From Nectonema munidae (Eukaryota > Nematomorpha > Nectonematoida > Nectonematidae): 64,000 nt of DNA. The stretch spans positions 124,001 through 188,000 of the forward strand of contig JAUIRK010001034.1 in NCBI GenBank assembly GCA_030549495.1, read 5' to 3'. The position numbers and the translations under genes were made by a program. The first letter of the stretch is position 1, and each line of letters opens with the position of its first letter. Shown piece by piece: positions 21,613 through 33,010 of this stretch. Below the pieces are notes generated by a model. That model searched no databases, was not told where the DNA came from, and saw only the letters and a program-made list of their open reading frames with translations.

Positions 21613-23895
21613 GTATGTTTTGTAATATTTGTTTTTCGCTCAAGCCCTTTGCATAAATGCATTATCTAATATATAATAATATAAGATAATAAATGCAATT
21701 TTTCTTCCTCTACTACCAAATGGTGTGCATGCTTAATTTCCTGCGGCATAATCTCGACAATTAACTAAAATAAAAGAAAATTAAAAAACTTGTTAAAAAA
21801 TCAAAAATTTAAATTTAAGCATCATGCTAGAACAATTACAAAAAATGTTGAGGAAATTAAGAGCAAGTTAATTCTGGCATATTGGCTCTTGATATAAAAA
21901 ATTGGTTTGAAAAATCGAAAGTATAGTTCTATACATTCTATTTTTTCAAGGGAACTAACTATATAACTTTCAGAGATACTTGAAGAATTCGAGTTTATTT
22001 TAAAAAGCTACATTTATTCAAGAACCGAAAACTTTTGTTACTATTAAGTTGACAAAATTTTATTAAAACTTTTGTTATTTTACTTTTATACAAAGTGTTA
22101 AAACAAGATACTTCATCATGATAAAGTGACTAAGTTCAAATATGCAATTTTGCTAAAAGTCTTCAGAGAATACGACAGCTGTATTATGTCTTTTAGAATT
22201 CGACTTGTCATATCGTTGATTGAGCCCTCTCCCCTCCTTGGATCGGAATACGTTGAGAGCTATAGACAACGGTGAGGACGTGGTGCGTGACGTTTATTTT
22301 CATTTGTTTCCCATGCAAATCTATCGCGATGCTGATATTCATATTTTTCTAAAAGCATCAAAAGGTGCTCGTTTATGATTGATCTAATTATTCACTAAAT
22401 AACTTGAATTTGTTTGAGACATTTTTTGCTTTTTTCATAAATTGATCTTCCTTAAGCGTTTAATCACTATTTCTACAAACATCATATCGTCAGCCTTTAT
22501 GTGGGCAATATATTGCATATTTTTCGATTTTTCGCTGCTGTCTCAACGCAAATAAAGCATGGGTGTACTCCAAATTTTCTAACTGGGGCTATTCTTTCAT
22601 TTATGAGAGATAAGATTGTAAGATTTTCGGTGCTTCCATTAATCATGTCTGCCTCAAAAACTGTTTTTAGATATTGCGTGAGCAAAGTTTATTTATAGGT
22701 CATGGCAATATGAACATTCATTTTGTATCTTTGTAAGTTCAACTTTCTGTATTCCGAGGTTCAATGTTCAACTTTAAGAAGCGTATTCTAAGGGAGGAAC
22801 AGATGGAGGAAACTAACCTCAAAACAAACTTACAAAAAAATAACTATTTTAATTTATTAATATCACTAGTCTTCAAAACATGATAAAAACGATATGAATG
22901 TACAATTCAATTTTCTCCAACAAATATCTGAAATATTATGAAAGGTAAAAAATTTGTTTTATTTTTGTCAAAATTTTAATTAATATATTTTTTATATTTT
23001 TCGAATGAATTGCGAAGTGAAAATTTTAGTTTAAAAACTTAGCATCTCTATATTTGAATAACGTCATCAAAATGATCACGATGATTTGCTTGCTGTTTTT
23101 TAATATTCTTTAGTACACTCATTGCATATTAATATTGCGGCTTTTTTATATATATTTTTCATTTTCGATTTAAGGAAGTTATGAAATAAAATATTTTGTT
23201 AATCAAAATTCATGCCAAAGATAAAGCTATCACTTAAAACGTATTTCAGATCAGAAAAATCGATAATTTCAAAATCCAGAAATAGTTTGCTAAAATTTTT
23301 TCCTTGTATATAAATTAACTCGCCTTTTATAATTAGATTTAATAATAATATAAATATTTGATATCTTTTCAATTACATTACGTGTTTGTGGTGAATTACA
23401 TGTGCGTGTTGTGGTGTTATCACTCAAGTAACGTCCTTAAACTTCATCAATCTATTTAACTCGCAGGCTCGATAAAATAAACCGTACCAAAGAACTTTCC
23501 ATCCAACCGAACTTCGATCTTTTTTGTACGTAATTACGAATCGTATATTTTTTACGAAAAAAGATAGCATATCATACCGTAATTTCGAAACGTAATGTAC
23601 CATATGCCACCACTGCTCCCAATACAGATTCCGAGGGGTCATTCCATCACTTTAATGTCATTTGGTTGCATCATGATATTTAAATCACGTTTATTTGTTT
23701 GAGCATTTCTAAATCACAAGTAAAAAGAATTAAAAAGCAAATCTTTGTCTAAAAGCCAAGTCCTAAGCTGGTTATAGCCACTGGCGTAAACACCATTCAC
23801 TTTGTAGGTGAAGTCTTGAAAGTCATTATCTATTTCACGTGTAAAGAGTTTTTCTGGGAACTTCTTTTCACTTGAACACTTTTTTTTCATTTTAG

Positions 23896-23974
23896 AAAAA
23901 GGACTCTAAATTTCAATTAAAGAAAAGGGATTTCAAAGTTTCTCTTACAGCCAACAAACAAGAGAGTCACATTA
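23896..23974 (+). CDS. NELFE: NELF-E exon 2 (lysine-rich linker), likely
   Basis: A strong acceptor (TTTTTTTTCATTTTAG, ending at 23895) is followed by 26 open codons plus one base and a GTAATT donor at 23975. The peptide is basic (KKDSKFQLKKRDFKVSLT), as expected for the linker after the N-terminal helix. The phases decide the call: exon 1 ends in phase 0, this exon starts in phase 0 and ends in phase 1, and the exon at 26483 needs phase 1. The joining codon is A+CG, threonine. The peptide alone is not diagnostic. Confidence 0.62.
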
Positions 23975-24459
23975 GTAATTTTAGTTTTAAACGCTTCTCT
24001 TTCCATATTTTTTTTAAACGAGGCTAGCTCCTTCGCCTTTCAAAATATTCACTTTTTGGCTTAGCTAGAAAAGAAATTATGGATTGCAGATCTTAACCCT
24101 ATCAGTGACGGGTGGCATTTTAGGCCCCCTCAACTAAAACGTCTCTTGTACAAAATTGACTGAATTATATGCTTTCAAACTTCGTGACTTTTCCTAAAAT
24201 CGCTAGCTGCATCTTTTGTTACCATTTTCATGGTAGTTAAATTAACATATCATATCAAAAACTGACAATCAAAGCCAAATGTACATTTTTTCCAACAAAA
24301 TTCTGACAATATAAAAACGATAACTTATGACTTAGTGTTTTCATTAGATACACTCTTGAAAATATATAATCATATATATATATATATTGGAACCAATAAC
24401 ATGATAACTCTGTAGCAAATGGCAATCAAAATTTTGATTATATAGAAACATTCATTCAA

Positions 24460-25340
24460 ATTCAAAATGAAATTAATCTTTTTAAACCAAATCAACCATG
24501 CTATTTTTATTTCACAATTAGGTTGTGAAAATTTGTGAAAGTGACAATCAATTTTGCTGTGTACCTCTAATAATGGTTTACAAAACATTATCCAAATTTT
24601 AAACAATTTATTTTTTATAGAAAATCGACCATGCTGATTTCATTCTCTATTTAGATTTCGCAATTTGGCTGTGAAAGTGTCAATCATTTTTGCTGTTTAC
24701 CTCTAATAATAATGGTCTACAAAACATTATCCAAATTTTAAACAATATATTTCTTATAGAAAATCAACCTGGTATAATAAGAAATTATTTGGATAATGTT
24801 TTGTAGACCATTATTAGAGATAAACCGCAAAAATGATTGACACTTTCACAACCTAATTGCTAAATCTAATTTGAAAAATGAAATCAGCATGACCAACTTA
24901 TAAAAAAATTTACTTTGTTTAAAATTTGGATAATGTTTTGTAGATCATTATTTTAAAGCTGATTTCATTTCTTTATTTAGATTTCGCAATTTGGTTGTGA
25001 AAATATTATAAAGTATCAACTAATTTTGCGGTTTACTACTGAAAATTGTCTCAATTTAATATTCAAAATATATCCTATTATACTAAATTGACCATGTTGT
25101 CTTCATTATTGACTTGCGTTTTTGCAATTCGATTGTATAAATGTCTGTCAATCAAATTTGCGGTTAATTCTATAAAATTTTCTCCCAATAAATTTTTTAG
25201 AATTTAAGTAAAGTATGTGTACTTCTACGTAATCCAGAGTATATATTTGATTTCTGAACTAATTTTTTGAAATTATGCCATGGAAATGCCTTAAACCGTC
25301 AATTAAATTTGCAGTTTATTTCTGAAAACTGTCTCTAGAA
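24460..25340. repeat. cluster of ~160-bp direct and inverted repeats in a NELF-E intron
   Basis: Units share the core TGTGAAAGTGTCAATCA..TTTTGCNGTTTACCTCT followed by GGTCTACAAAACATTATCCA. Direct copies lie at about 24470-24615 and 24615-24775. An inverted copy lies at about 24785-24930, so 24620-24930 can fold into a hairpin of roughly 140 bp with a short loop near 24775-24785. More diverged direct units follow at about 24950-25100, 25100-25200 and 25270-25340. The short ATATATAT run near 24371-24384 precedes the cluster. Related sequence is seen at 3.5-3.85 kb. Confidence 0.75.
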
Positions 25341-26482
25341 AATTTCTCTTAAGCCTCAAATGAAAGACAAATACGTATACTTAATTGACAAGATTAGGAT
25401 TTATGTCTTTTTGCGTAGTGTTGAAAATTAAAAATAAATGTGAATGAAATATGCGATACATACTCCCAAACTAGTTTTTAAAAAAAAAGTTCATGAGATT
25501 AGAAAAACTTTATTTAAAAAATTGAACTTTTTAGATTAATTAATCAGTATACAAGAAAACAAATACACAAAAGTATTCTGAAATGTTTGTTTTGCCATTT
25601 TCATTTGATAGCAAACTTTGTAATTGAAATTTCGCTATACATAACTAAAAATAAGTTTATAATTGGGAGCGAGGAGTTCATCGTTTCTGCCGATAAACGG
25701 TATAAGCTCCTTCACCACGTCAAGGCGATGCAGTTCGAAGGAGAAAAGGAATCGTATAATAAATGGTAAATATCTCAAGACGAAAAAACATGCAGAAAAT
25801 TAGTAAGAATTTTAGTAAAAAATCGTAAGAGTTGTTATCAACAGATTATATTTGAACAAGCACATCTTTATAAACGGGCCATACGAGTGCTGAATGTTTA
25901 TTACAGATTGAGATATCACATATATTACAAATAGATGTTTGTTTTAGCAAAGTGTTTTTTCTTTTTTATACTCTGTTCCTTGAACTTCCTCTATACATAT
26001 GTTGCACCTACGTGTAAGAGTCGATTCGGGCAAATAAACTCTTGATTTTTGACTCTTTCTCCAGTAATGATTTATATGGAATTATCAATTTTCCAGAAAG
26101 TGTAACTTTAAAGACCCATTTTTTTTCTTAAAGTTAGATATCGAAGATTAAATTTTTTTCAAGCAAGAAAAAAACATTGTAAGAGAAGAAAATGGAGATT
26201 TTAACACCCGGCTCTTCACCCTTTTTAGTTTTAGCCGCCTCTATCTTTTTTGGCCGCGGACCTTGATAATTAGGTATATGAAATGAAGTTCCTCATCTTC
26301 ACGCAACAAATTACAGTTTACCGGCTTGCGTGGAATGGAAAGACATTTTTTTGACATGTTGACTTTGTACATATTATTTTGACGTTTGTCGGCCCATGCA
26401 TAGTAAAGATATCTCAATTCAAAATTAAAAATTTTTTTTTATCGATATATGGATGTTTTAATAACAATATTCATTTTTATAG

Positions 26483-26619
26483 CGAACACAAAGGCATCCG
26501 ACGCTGCCAAAGAAAACGCAAAAAAGCTTGTTCTATCTGGCGCTATTAACTTAAAAACTTTGCAGAAGAATTCTACTACTAATAAAACTTTTAAAAGATC
26601 CGCCAACTTCAAACCCAAG
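26483..26619 (+). CDS. NELFE: NELF-E exon 3
   Basis: The acceptor TTCATTTTTATAG ends at 26482 and a GTATTC donor begins at 26620. The exon gives 2 bases plus 45 codons: ASDAAKENAKKLVLSGAIN followed by TFKRSANFKPK. The motif of an alanine/lysine helix, LV.SGAI and a later FKRS is the conserved segment following the linker in NELF-E. The exon starts in phase 1 and ends in phase 0. Together with the N-terminal exon and the C-terminal exon at 30997 this identifies the gene. Confidence 0.8.
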
Positions 26620-26659
26620 GTATTCATCTTTCGTAAGTCATACAACAAGGCAAGGGGCG

Positions 26660-26830
26660 TGAGTATGGTTGGTTAGATTGTGAGTTTCGGTAACTTAATG
26701 TCTTGGGTTCGATACAGCATCAATCCTTCTTCACTCATAGATCGATACAAGCCGCGCAATTGTGCCTTCTCGATCAAAACACCCCTCTGCACATTCCTTT
26801 GCCTTTAGAATAAAGCAAAATTTTACTTTT
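26660..26830 (+). mobile_element. tRNA-derived SINE, family 2, copy 1
   Basis: An A-box-like GGTTGGTTAGAT (26668-26679) and a B box GGGTTCGATAC (26705-26715) are followed by a body (CATCAATCC, ATCGATACAAGCCGCGCAAT, AAAACACCCC, CCTTTGCCTTTAGAATAAAG). The body is shared with the copies at 39.5 kb and 63.2 kb. No target duplication was identified. Confidence 0.72.
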
Positions 26831-27275
26831 CTGAAGAGACCAAAGAGAATCCTTTTATAAAAACTAAGGAAGTAAAAATGTGATCATCTCATTTTATTTC
26901 ATGTTCTTCGTTCTCATATAAAACTCCTTATCCAACAAATTGCGTAAAATCAATCAAAAATAGGAAATCTTGTTTGCTCCGACATAAGTTACCTGTAATA
27001 AATTGAAAATTAAGTACATTCGAATGAAGTTCCTTGTCTTTGCTAAATAGTGGGAGTCAACAAACTCTAAAAGTTTTCATTTTAGAAAATATATTCAAAA
27101 ATGAGATCATAATCATTAAAAAACTAATGTAAACTTTTCAAGCAATCCCACTCAAAATAATATAACTTTTAGAGTGGATTAGATCTATTTTTGAGATGAA
27201 TTGTGATGTAAAATAGATTATTTCTTATGTAAAATGGGAAAGGTCAACGATTTTTCTGCACGTCATGTGCTCTAA

Positions 27276-27570
27276 CCAGGAATGGATCTAGCAGAAAATT
27301 AACCCGGGCGAGTTTATAGGATTTTTTATAAAATATTTTTTCTGAATATTCAATATTACGAGAGCATTAAGAATAAATTCTTACCTATCTAAAGTATTTC
27401 TTGTATTCCACAATGAATTTAACGCTGGTCATCTTACGGAACTGAAGTACAACTCTTCTTTTAGAACATCTAACTAGTTTTGTTTGAGGTATGCACTGAT
27501 ATCCTCAAAATCAAGGGAGTTAACCCATTCATCGCCCCCCCCCCCCCCGTATAAATCCGTCACTCGCTTA
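27276..27570. mobile_element. possible hAT-like MITE
   Basis: The left edge CAGGAATGGATCTAG..GGGCGAG and the right edge, read on the other strand as AGTGACGGATTTATACGGGGG..GGGCGA, resemble each other only loosely. A C-tract at 27535-27548 sits at the right edge. No target duplication was found, so this remains a weak call. A similar G-tract edge (TCACACATCCGTGGGGGG) occurs at 49578. Confidence 0.3.
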
Positions 27571-28059
27571 GTTTTGAAACATCAACCTTTCTCATCTTTC
27601 TTTCTTCTAAGTTCATATTGGATTCATATTTATTAACAGAGATACAAGTAGGTCTTAATTCGAATGATAATAAATGATCAAATCAAAAACTCAAGCAAAC
27701 AAATAAAAACAAGATTTTATAAAATTTGTTATTAAAAAACGTGAATATAAATAAATGATAAATTTTTTAATATAAATAAAAAAATTGACTAAAGTTCTCA
27801 GGCCGAAAACTTTTGCACGGCATTTTTAATAAGTAAGGTATATAAATGAATTTTTCTATAAATATAAAAAGAATAAAATTATAAAAATTCATACTTTTAG
27901 CATTTAGTATCAAAATAATATGGTTTTTAGTTGTGAGCGAAAACCTTTGCACGGAATATATGTTACAATATATTGGTATAATATTATTAGTTCGAAAAGA
28001 TTGTGGTATCATATATATATTTTTTGTTTCTTCGCATATAGAAGCACTAATGATGATAT

Positions 28060-28250
28060 ATTTAACAAGAGTCTCCCTTACCATATCAATATCTTAATGC
28101 AGAGCCAGAAGTCGGAGTCACCAAAATGTTCAACTCACGCCCACCCCTGTCGCTGACGGCGCAGCTTCATTTTTGCGATGTCGTGCAGTTGCACAACGAA
28201 AATCTTTGAGCGCCACAGCTCCCTCATATCTTTTTTATATTCGCCTGTAG
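28060..28250 (+). other. GC-richer stretch next to the tentative NELF-E exon, reading frame unresolved
   Basis: Composition and codon-like pattern stand out from the AT-rich intron, but all three + frames are interrupted and no RRM motif could be placed. It may contain one or more exons of NELF-E that I could not delimit. Confidence 0.3.
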
Positions 28251-28379
28251 ACGAGCAAAGCCTTGCCGGAATCAAAAAGCAACGCCAATGTCAAAGTCTA
28301 CAACAGCTCATTATCAGACTTTACTACTTTTTCGTGCCAATATGCAGAAAAAGAGTTCACACTTCAGACTGATATCAAC
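28251..28379 (+). CDS. tentative NELF-E exon 4
   Basis: A good acceptor (CATATCTTTTTTATATTCGCCTGTAG, AG at 28249-28250) is followed by exactly 43 open codons and a GTATGC donor at 28380. Both ends are in phase 0, which agrees with the end of the exon at 26619 and the start of the exon at 30997. The peptide (SKSNANVKVYNSSLSDFTTF, then AEKEFTLQTDIN) is not clearly similar to NELF-E. The support is splice signals, phase and location only. Confidence 0.4.
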
Positions 28380-29559
28380 GTATGCTTTTATACCATCCTT
28401 ATTTTGCAGTTCGCTTTGTTTAGTCTTTACAAATATTTAAAATACTACTTGCATAACAGCATTGCAATTGTATGATAAAGAATTGAACTTTTTGATTTAT
28501 CAACTCTTTGGCCCAGGTTTTTCAAAAATGGTCTCCTTGTTGTCTTTTTCAATGAATTTTTGTGCACCTAAAAGGACTTGATTTTTATTGTGGCTGTAAG
28601 GCTTAAAATTGAGAAAGCTGTTTCTACTGATCAAAGAAATACACTCCTATGTATACACTTTGAACATTTTTAAAATAGCTTTTTCTAAGGCAAGCTGCTT
28701 TCAACGATGATTTTCTAAGTTAAAGACAATAAAAACGTATCTCTTTTACTAACTGACTGACTGACTGACTAATTTACTAGTTACTAACCTTAAAAAAATT
28801 TTCTTCAAGGTTTTCTCACAATTACCTCTTTACTAAGAAAATCAAAATGTCTTACCTAATGATTTAGATTGAAATGAAAGGTAATGCAATGTTAGGACGG
28901 AGTGGGGGCGACAATTCTTAAATTTTATCATACCGCGCTTTTATTAATTTGAAAAGTGAAAATGTTCGCATTTCGTTTGTAATTAGAATTTCAAAGTAAG
29001 TATAGTTGGCTGATTTTTGAATTATTTTACCATGAGCAAAGTTTATACAATTTCCACTTGGGTTTCGCTTCTCTACAAATGCAACAATTTCTTCCTTTTT
29101 TACTGTACATACAAGTATTTTAGTGATAATAAATTTAGTAAGCACACGATTGTCACCGTCTAATACGAATAATGGCTCATTTTATTATTTTGTAATAAAA
29201 ATTTCTAACTAACTCTATCACATTCGAAGTAAATTAGTTTTCATAACCAAGTGTAGTTTTCTCGTATAGAACACGATTTACTTTGTGTAAACGTACAAGT
29301 ATATGTTCATTGATGATAATAATCAATTATTCACCAAACACATTTTTGGTTTTAGACAACAAGCACAAAACATGTACATTTTTCATTTCGACAAACTACC
29401 TGTTCATTTATCCGCACAAATGAGCTCAGAACCAAGTAAAATTTTGATGTTAGGAAACTCATTGTAATGATATCAAACTTTGATTAACTTTATGAATGCA
29501 ATGATGACAAATTAGTATCATCTCAAGTCTTTTACGCGCGCCTTCTGCTAAATCAGTGT

Positions 29560-29600
29560 GAGCCCCAAAAAGTTCGCGACCCACCGGTTGGGAATCCCTG
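29560..29600. mobile_element. isolated hAT-like terminus
   Basis: Read from 29600 on the - strand: CAGGGATTCCCAACCGGTGG, a sequence typical of hAT MITE ends. No partner end was seen within several kb. Confidence 0.35.
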
Positions 29601-30352
29601 ATCTAGACTCAAATAAACAATTTGAGGTATTTGAAGAAAGAGTCTAAAAAGTGTATAAGTTCATCATATAATATTGTTTGGTGCGATTCATATCGGCTAC
29701 TTCATGCACTTAAAAGAAAATCATGAGCGCATAAAATTCACATTGAATTCAAAGTGATCAATCTTTAATTGGTGAACTGTATACTTGCTCAACAAGGGGA
29801 CTTCCAGATATCCATGTTTCTTGTGCTCATTGGATAGCGGAACAAAAAAAACATTGCAAACAGAAATAGTTTTCATTAAGAAAATATTATATATGAACCA
29901 CTTGTTGAGATGGAGAAAATAATTTTTCCACCTTTATATATCAAGCTTGTTTTCACAAAATAATTTGTTGAAGCACTTCTTGAAGAATGAAATTATTTTA
30001 AGTTTATGTGTACATTTTTTTAGGTAAAACAAGTTAGAATGTTAATAAGATGCCAAAGCCTTACTAACTCAATGAATTAAATAGAGAAAAAAGCATGGAA
30101 CGCATTTCTGGCAGTTAAGAAAAAATTTAAAACATGAAAGATTAAGTGGTAAATTCCTAAAATTTCTCACATTTTAGGTTCCATAGATGCATAAAAATTT
30201 ATTTTCTTAAAGGCCATCTTAATGAATCTTCTTCTAATCTAGATTTGAAATGAACACGGAAAACACTTTCATCAGAATATCAAAGTCCCCGAAGGAAGAT
30301 ATTAAAGTCAATGTAAAAAAAATAACAAGGCTGACTACTGTTCTAGTGTTCA

Positions 30353-30466
30353 AAAAGAATTGTTTGATATCAAACATACCTAAAAAAAATCTCTTATTGT
30401 AAGTATGATTAGATTAAAAAGTATTCGCTGATTCAATTAGAATGTTTGATATCAAACAACTATTCT
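30353..30466. repeat. short inverted repeat with two copies of a 16-bp palindrome
   Basis: TGTTTGATATCAAACA occurs at 30361-30376 and 30443-30458. The flanking bases (AAGAAT on the left, ATTCTT on the right) extend it into an inverted arrangement about 114 bp long. It could be a tiny MITE or a binding-site pair. No protein can be named. Confidence 0.5.
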
Positions 30467-30996
30467 TAAAAGGGCTGTTCATTGAGACATTAAGCCTCTG
30501 TAGTACAACGATGTATGTGTCTTGTATCCTTCATTTCTTTCACCCCACATGATGACTTCTTTTTTTCGCAGGCCGGCTAGTCTTTTGAAGTCAGAACAAG
30601 ATTCCGTTTGAACTGGACATTTTTCTTATTTTCTTGATCCCTGTCACAAGGGACCATCTTTACCCTTGCAATAAGTAATGTGGCTACATTTTTTTACTGA
30701 CCGTGTATAAGATGAGATGTAGTTTTTGTACTTTTTTGAATTCTCGTCTTATGGGCGGCTACTATATTCCGTATATGGAATACCCGATATATCTAGGTTT
30801 AAATGCTTTGTAAGTAAATTAATATAATAGTCTTCAATTAAAATATTATATACTGAAATGACTAAAAAAATATTTGTAATTGCTATTATTTAAAAAATTT
30901 AGTTTTTCTAAAGTGTGCCATTTGTTAGTTATGAGTATATATGAAATGTCCATCATTTTGCTCTTAAAAAATAATTCTTTTTCGTGAACATTTTAG

Positions 30997-31116
30997 AAGA
31001 ATGACAAGTCTTCCCAAGATACCATTTATGACAAAGGAAATGTCGTGAGCGACACCTATCACGAAAAGAGAAATTTAGTTTGCTACTCTGAGGACGACAT
31101 TTTTTCCTTCATCTGA
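30997..31116 (+). CDS. NELFE: NELF-E terminal coding exon
   Basis: The acceptor GTGAACATTTTAG (AG at 30995-30996) is followed by 39 codons and a TGA at 31114-31116. The C-terminal block YHEKRNLVCYSEDDIF matches the conserved end of animal NELF-E (basic H..KR, then a V.YS/D-E/D-D acidic-aromatic tail). It starts in phase 0, as the previous exons require. The stop is 5 nt upstream of the PSTK ATG at 31122. No polyadenylation signal separates the two genes. The RRM that should precede this exon was not found between 26.6 and 31.0 kb. Confidence 0.68.
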   Translation, partial: KNDKSSQDTIYDKGNVVSDTYHEKRNLVCYSEDDIFSFI

Positions 31117-31121
31117 CACAC

Positions 31122-32069
31122 ATGGATGACACTTTTCTTCCCACAAACTCATCTATTCTTCTACTTTGTGGTTTACCAGCTACTGGAAAGTCCACTTTGG
31201 CTCGTGAACTTAAAAACCACATTTCACAAGCTCTAAACACGCCCTGTATTTTAATTTCTTACGATTCCTTAATCAAGTACACTGGATGTCAAGTTCCGCA
31301 AAACGTGTGGAAGGAAGAACGTAAAAAGGTTTTTCAAGCAATTGAAACTGCCTTGATTAATCACGAGAAGCAGGTAAGCAATGAATTTGCATCACATATG
31401 AACCGAGAAATTGGTGCGTTATTTAGCGTGGGAACGATGCAAAAATTCGTGGTGATTGTGGATGATAATATGTATTATCGTAGCATGCGGTATCAGTATT
31501 TCAAGTTGGCAAGTAGCTTGAACATGGGCTTCTGTGTGATTGCAATTGAGTCTGGTCTAGACTGCTGCCTACACCTTAACTCATCCCGTCACCATAGAGA
31601 AGAAATCGTGCCCAAGAGCGTAATCACAAAGATGTTCCGTCTCATAGAATACCCAAATCCTGATCACATTTTGTGGGAACGATCTTCTCTCACTGTTCCT
31701 TTCAAAGATGGCTTATTCACTTCATATAAAGAGAGTATAGTGAAAGTGGTCAAAAAGTCGCTTACAAATCCAGCCACTGTTAGGGCTAATTATCCTTCCC
31801 AAAATGATGAGACAAAGATCGAGCTCAATTTTATCGCATTTCTTGATCAAACTCTAAGAAAGATGGTTAACAAGGAAGTGCATAATTACAAAGAAATAGG
31901 CACTGGTATAAGTGAATATGCAAAAATCTTGCGCCAAATTAAAAATGAGATTTTTAGTGAAATCAAGAATTCAATTCAAACCAATCACAATAATATTTTC
32001 ATTAATCCTGAAAACCAAACTATCCAAAATTATTTCTACTCAAAGCTTAGACAATACAACCTCCCATAA
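31122..32069 (+). CDS. PSTK: L-seryl-tRNA(Sec) kinase
   Basis: A single intact exon of 315 codons (human PSTK is somewhat longer). The enzyme phosphorylates serine on Ser-tRNA(Sec) using ATP, the step before SepSecS makes selenocysteinyl-tRNA. The Walker A/P-loop is GLPATGKST at residues 17-25. A VIVDDNMYYRSMRY block at 111-124 holds the acidic pair (D114, D115). KMFRLIEYPNPDHILWERSS lies about residues 170-190 and matches the family's conserved C-terminal half of the kinase domain. AATAAA lies at 32155-32160. The ATG at 31122 puts the P-loop at the expected distance from the N-terminus. Its presence implies that the organism makes selenoproteins. Confidence 0.95.
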   Translation: MDDTFLPTNSSILLLCGLPATGKSTLARELKNHISQALNTPCILISYDSLIKYTGCQVPQNVWKEERKKVFQAIETALINHEKQVSNEFASHMNREIGALFSVGTMQKFVVIVDDNMYYRSMRYQYFKLASSLNMGFCVIAIESGLDCCLHLNSSRHHREEIVPKSVITKMFRLIEYPNPDHILWERSSLTVPFKDGLFTSYKESIVKVVKKSLTNPATVRANYPSQNDETKIELNFIAFLDQTLRKMVNKEVHNYKEIGTGISEYAKILRQIKNEIFSEIKNSIQTNHNNIFINPENQTIQNYFYSKLRQYNLP

Positions 32070-33010
32070 TTTTATTCGTTTTTAATCCAAATTAAAAACT
32101 TTAAAAAATAAGAAGCTTGACTGAACCAAAATTTCTTGATTTTCCTAATTACATAATAAATTTTTTTCCCTTCGTTTCAATAACATTTATTTCCTAAGTT
32201 TCTTAGCAAGTTTTCTTAAGATTTTACTTGATTATTTTTATATTAATTATACTAAAAATGTTATTATCGATTCAATAAATTTATTTCTTCAATCTTCATT
32301 ATAGAGATGTCAAAAGTCAACCTATTTTTTCACGCTTTTTTTTAACTGAAATTAATCTTAAAATTGGGGTTCTCGATGTTCTCAAAAATATATTTTAATG
32401 ATTTGAAGTTGAACACACTTTTTGTCACAAAATTTGACTAAATATTTTTGAAATGGAATAAAAAATGGACTAAGTGTATAAAAAGTACGCATGTAATCAC
32501 ACTATCAGTAGTCTCGTAAGCAACGGTGGAGACGACATGCCTAACGGGTCTTGCCAGGCTACTATATAGCTAAATTTAAAAATCGCAAAACTTCAAAAAA
32601 AAAACAAAGTTATAATCAAAAATTTTCGATAAACTTTTCATACATGTTAATGACATAGTTAGCATCTACTATCAAATGTTTAAAACAAAATGACTAATGA
32701 ATTTTAGTTTTATAAAATAATGAAAACGTATATATAATAATAATAAAAAGATATATACCGGTTCGTCTTTTTATCCAAATAAACAAAAACAAACCGTAAA
32801 TGAAAGAGTCGACTAATATAATTTGAATCAATAAAATAATTTTTGGTTTTTTTCAAAAGTTTTTTTCCGTTATACATATAAGCTAAAAAAGGTCCTTGTA
32901 CAAAAAATTGTACCCATTTGTCTTGTTTCATTTTTGCCTCCTTTTTTAATTAGTTTTTATTCTCTTGCATTTTCCTTAATTTTCTAACTTACCTTTTTAT
33001 CAACTTGGAC
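32070..33010. other. 3' flank of PSTK and intergenic DNA
   Basis: The PSTK AATAAA at 32155 and a second AATAAA near 32275 are the only signals seen. The rest is AT-rich with no coding pattern. Confidence 0.45.

Noticed and set aside
22497..22698. Opposed short frames with cysteine pairs in a NELF-E intron
   Set aside because: No splice framing and no family resemblance. The cysteine spacing looks accidental.
23424..23642. Minus-strand 72-codon frame in a less AT-rich patch
   Set aside because: Tryptophan/tyrosine-rich product with no family motif and no splice sites in register.
30242..30308. Possible NELF-E exon after TTCTAATCTAG
   Set aside because: In the phase required by neighbouring exons it opens with ATT TGA, a stop.
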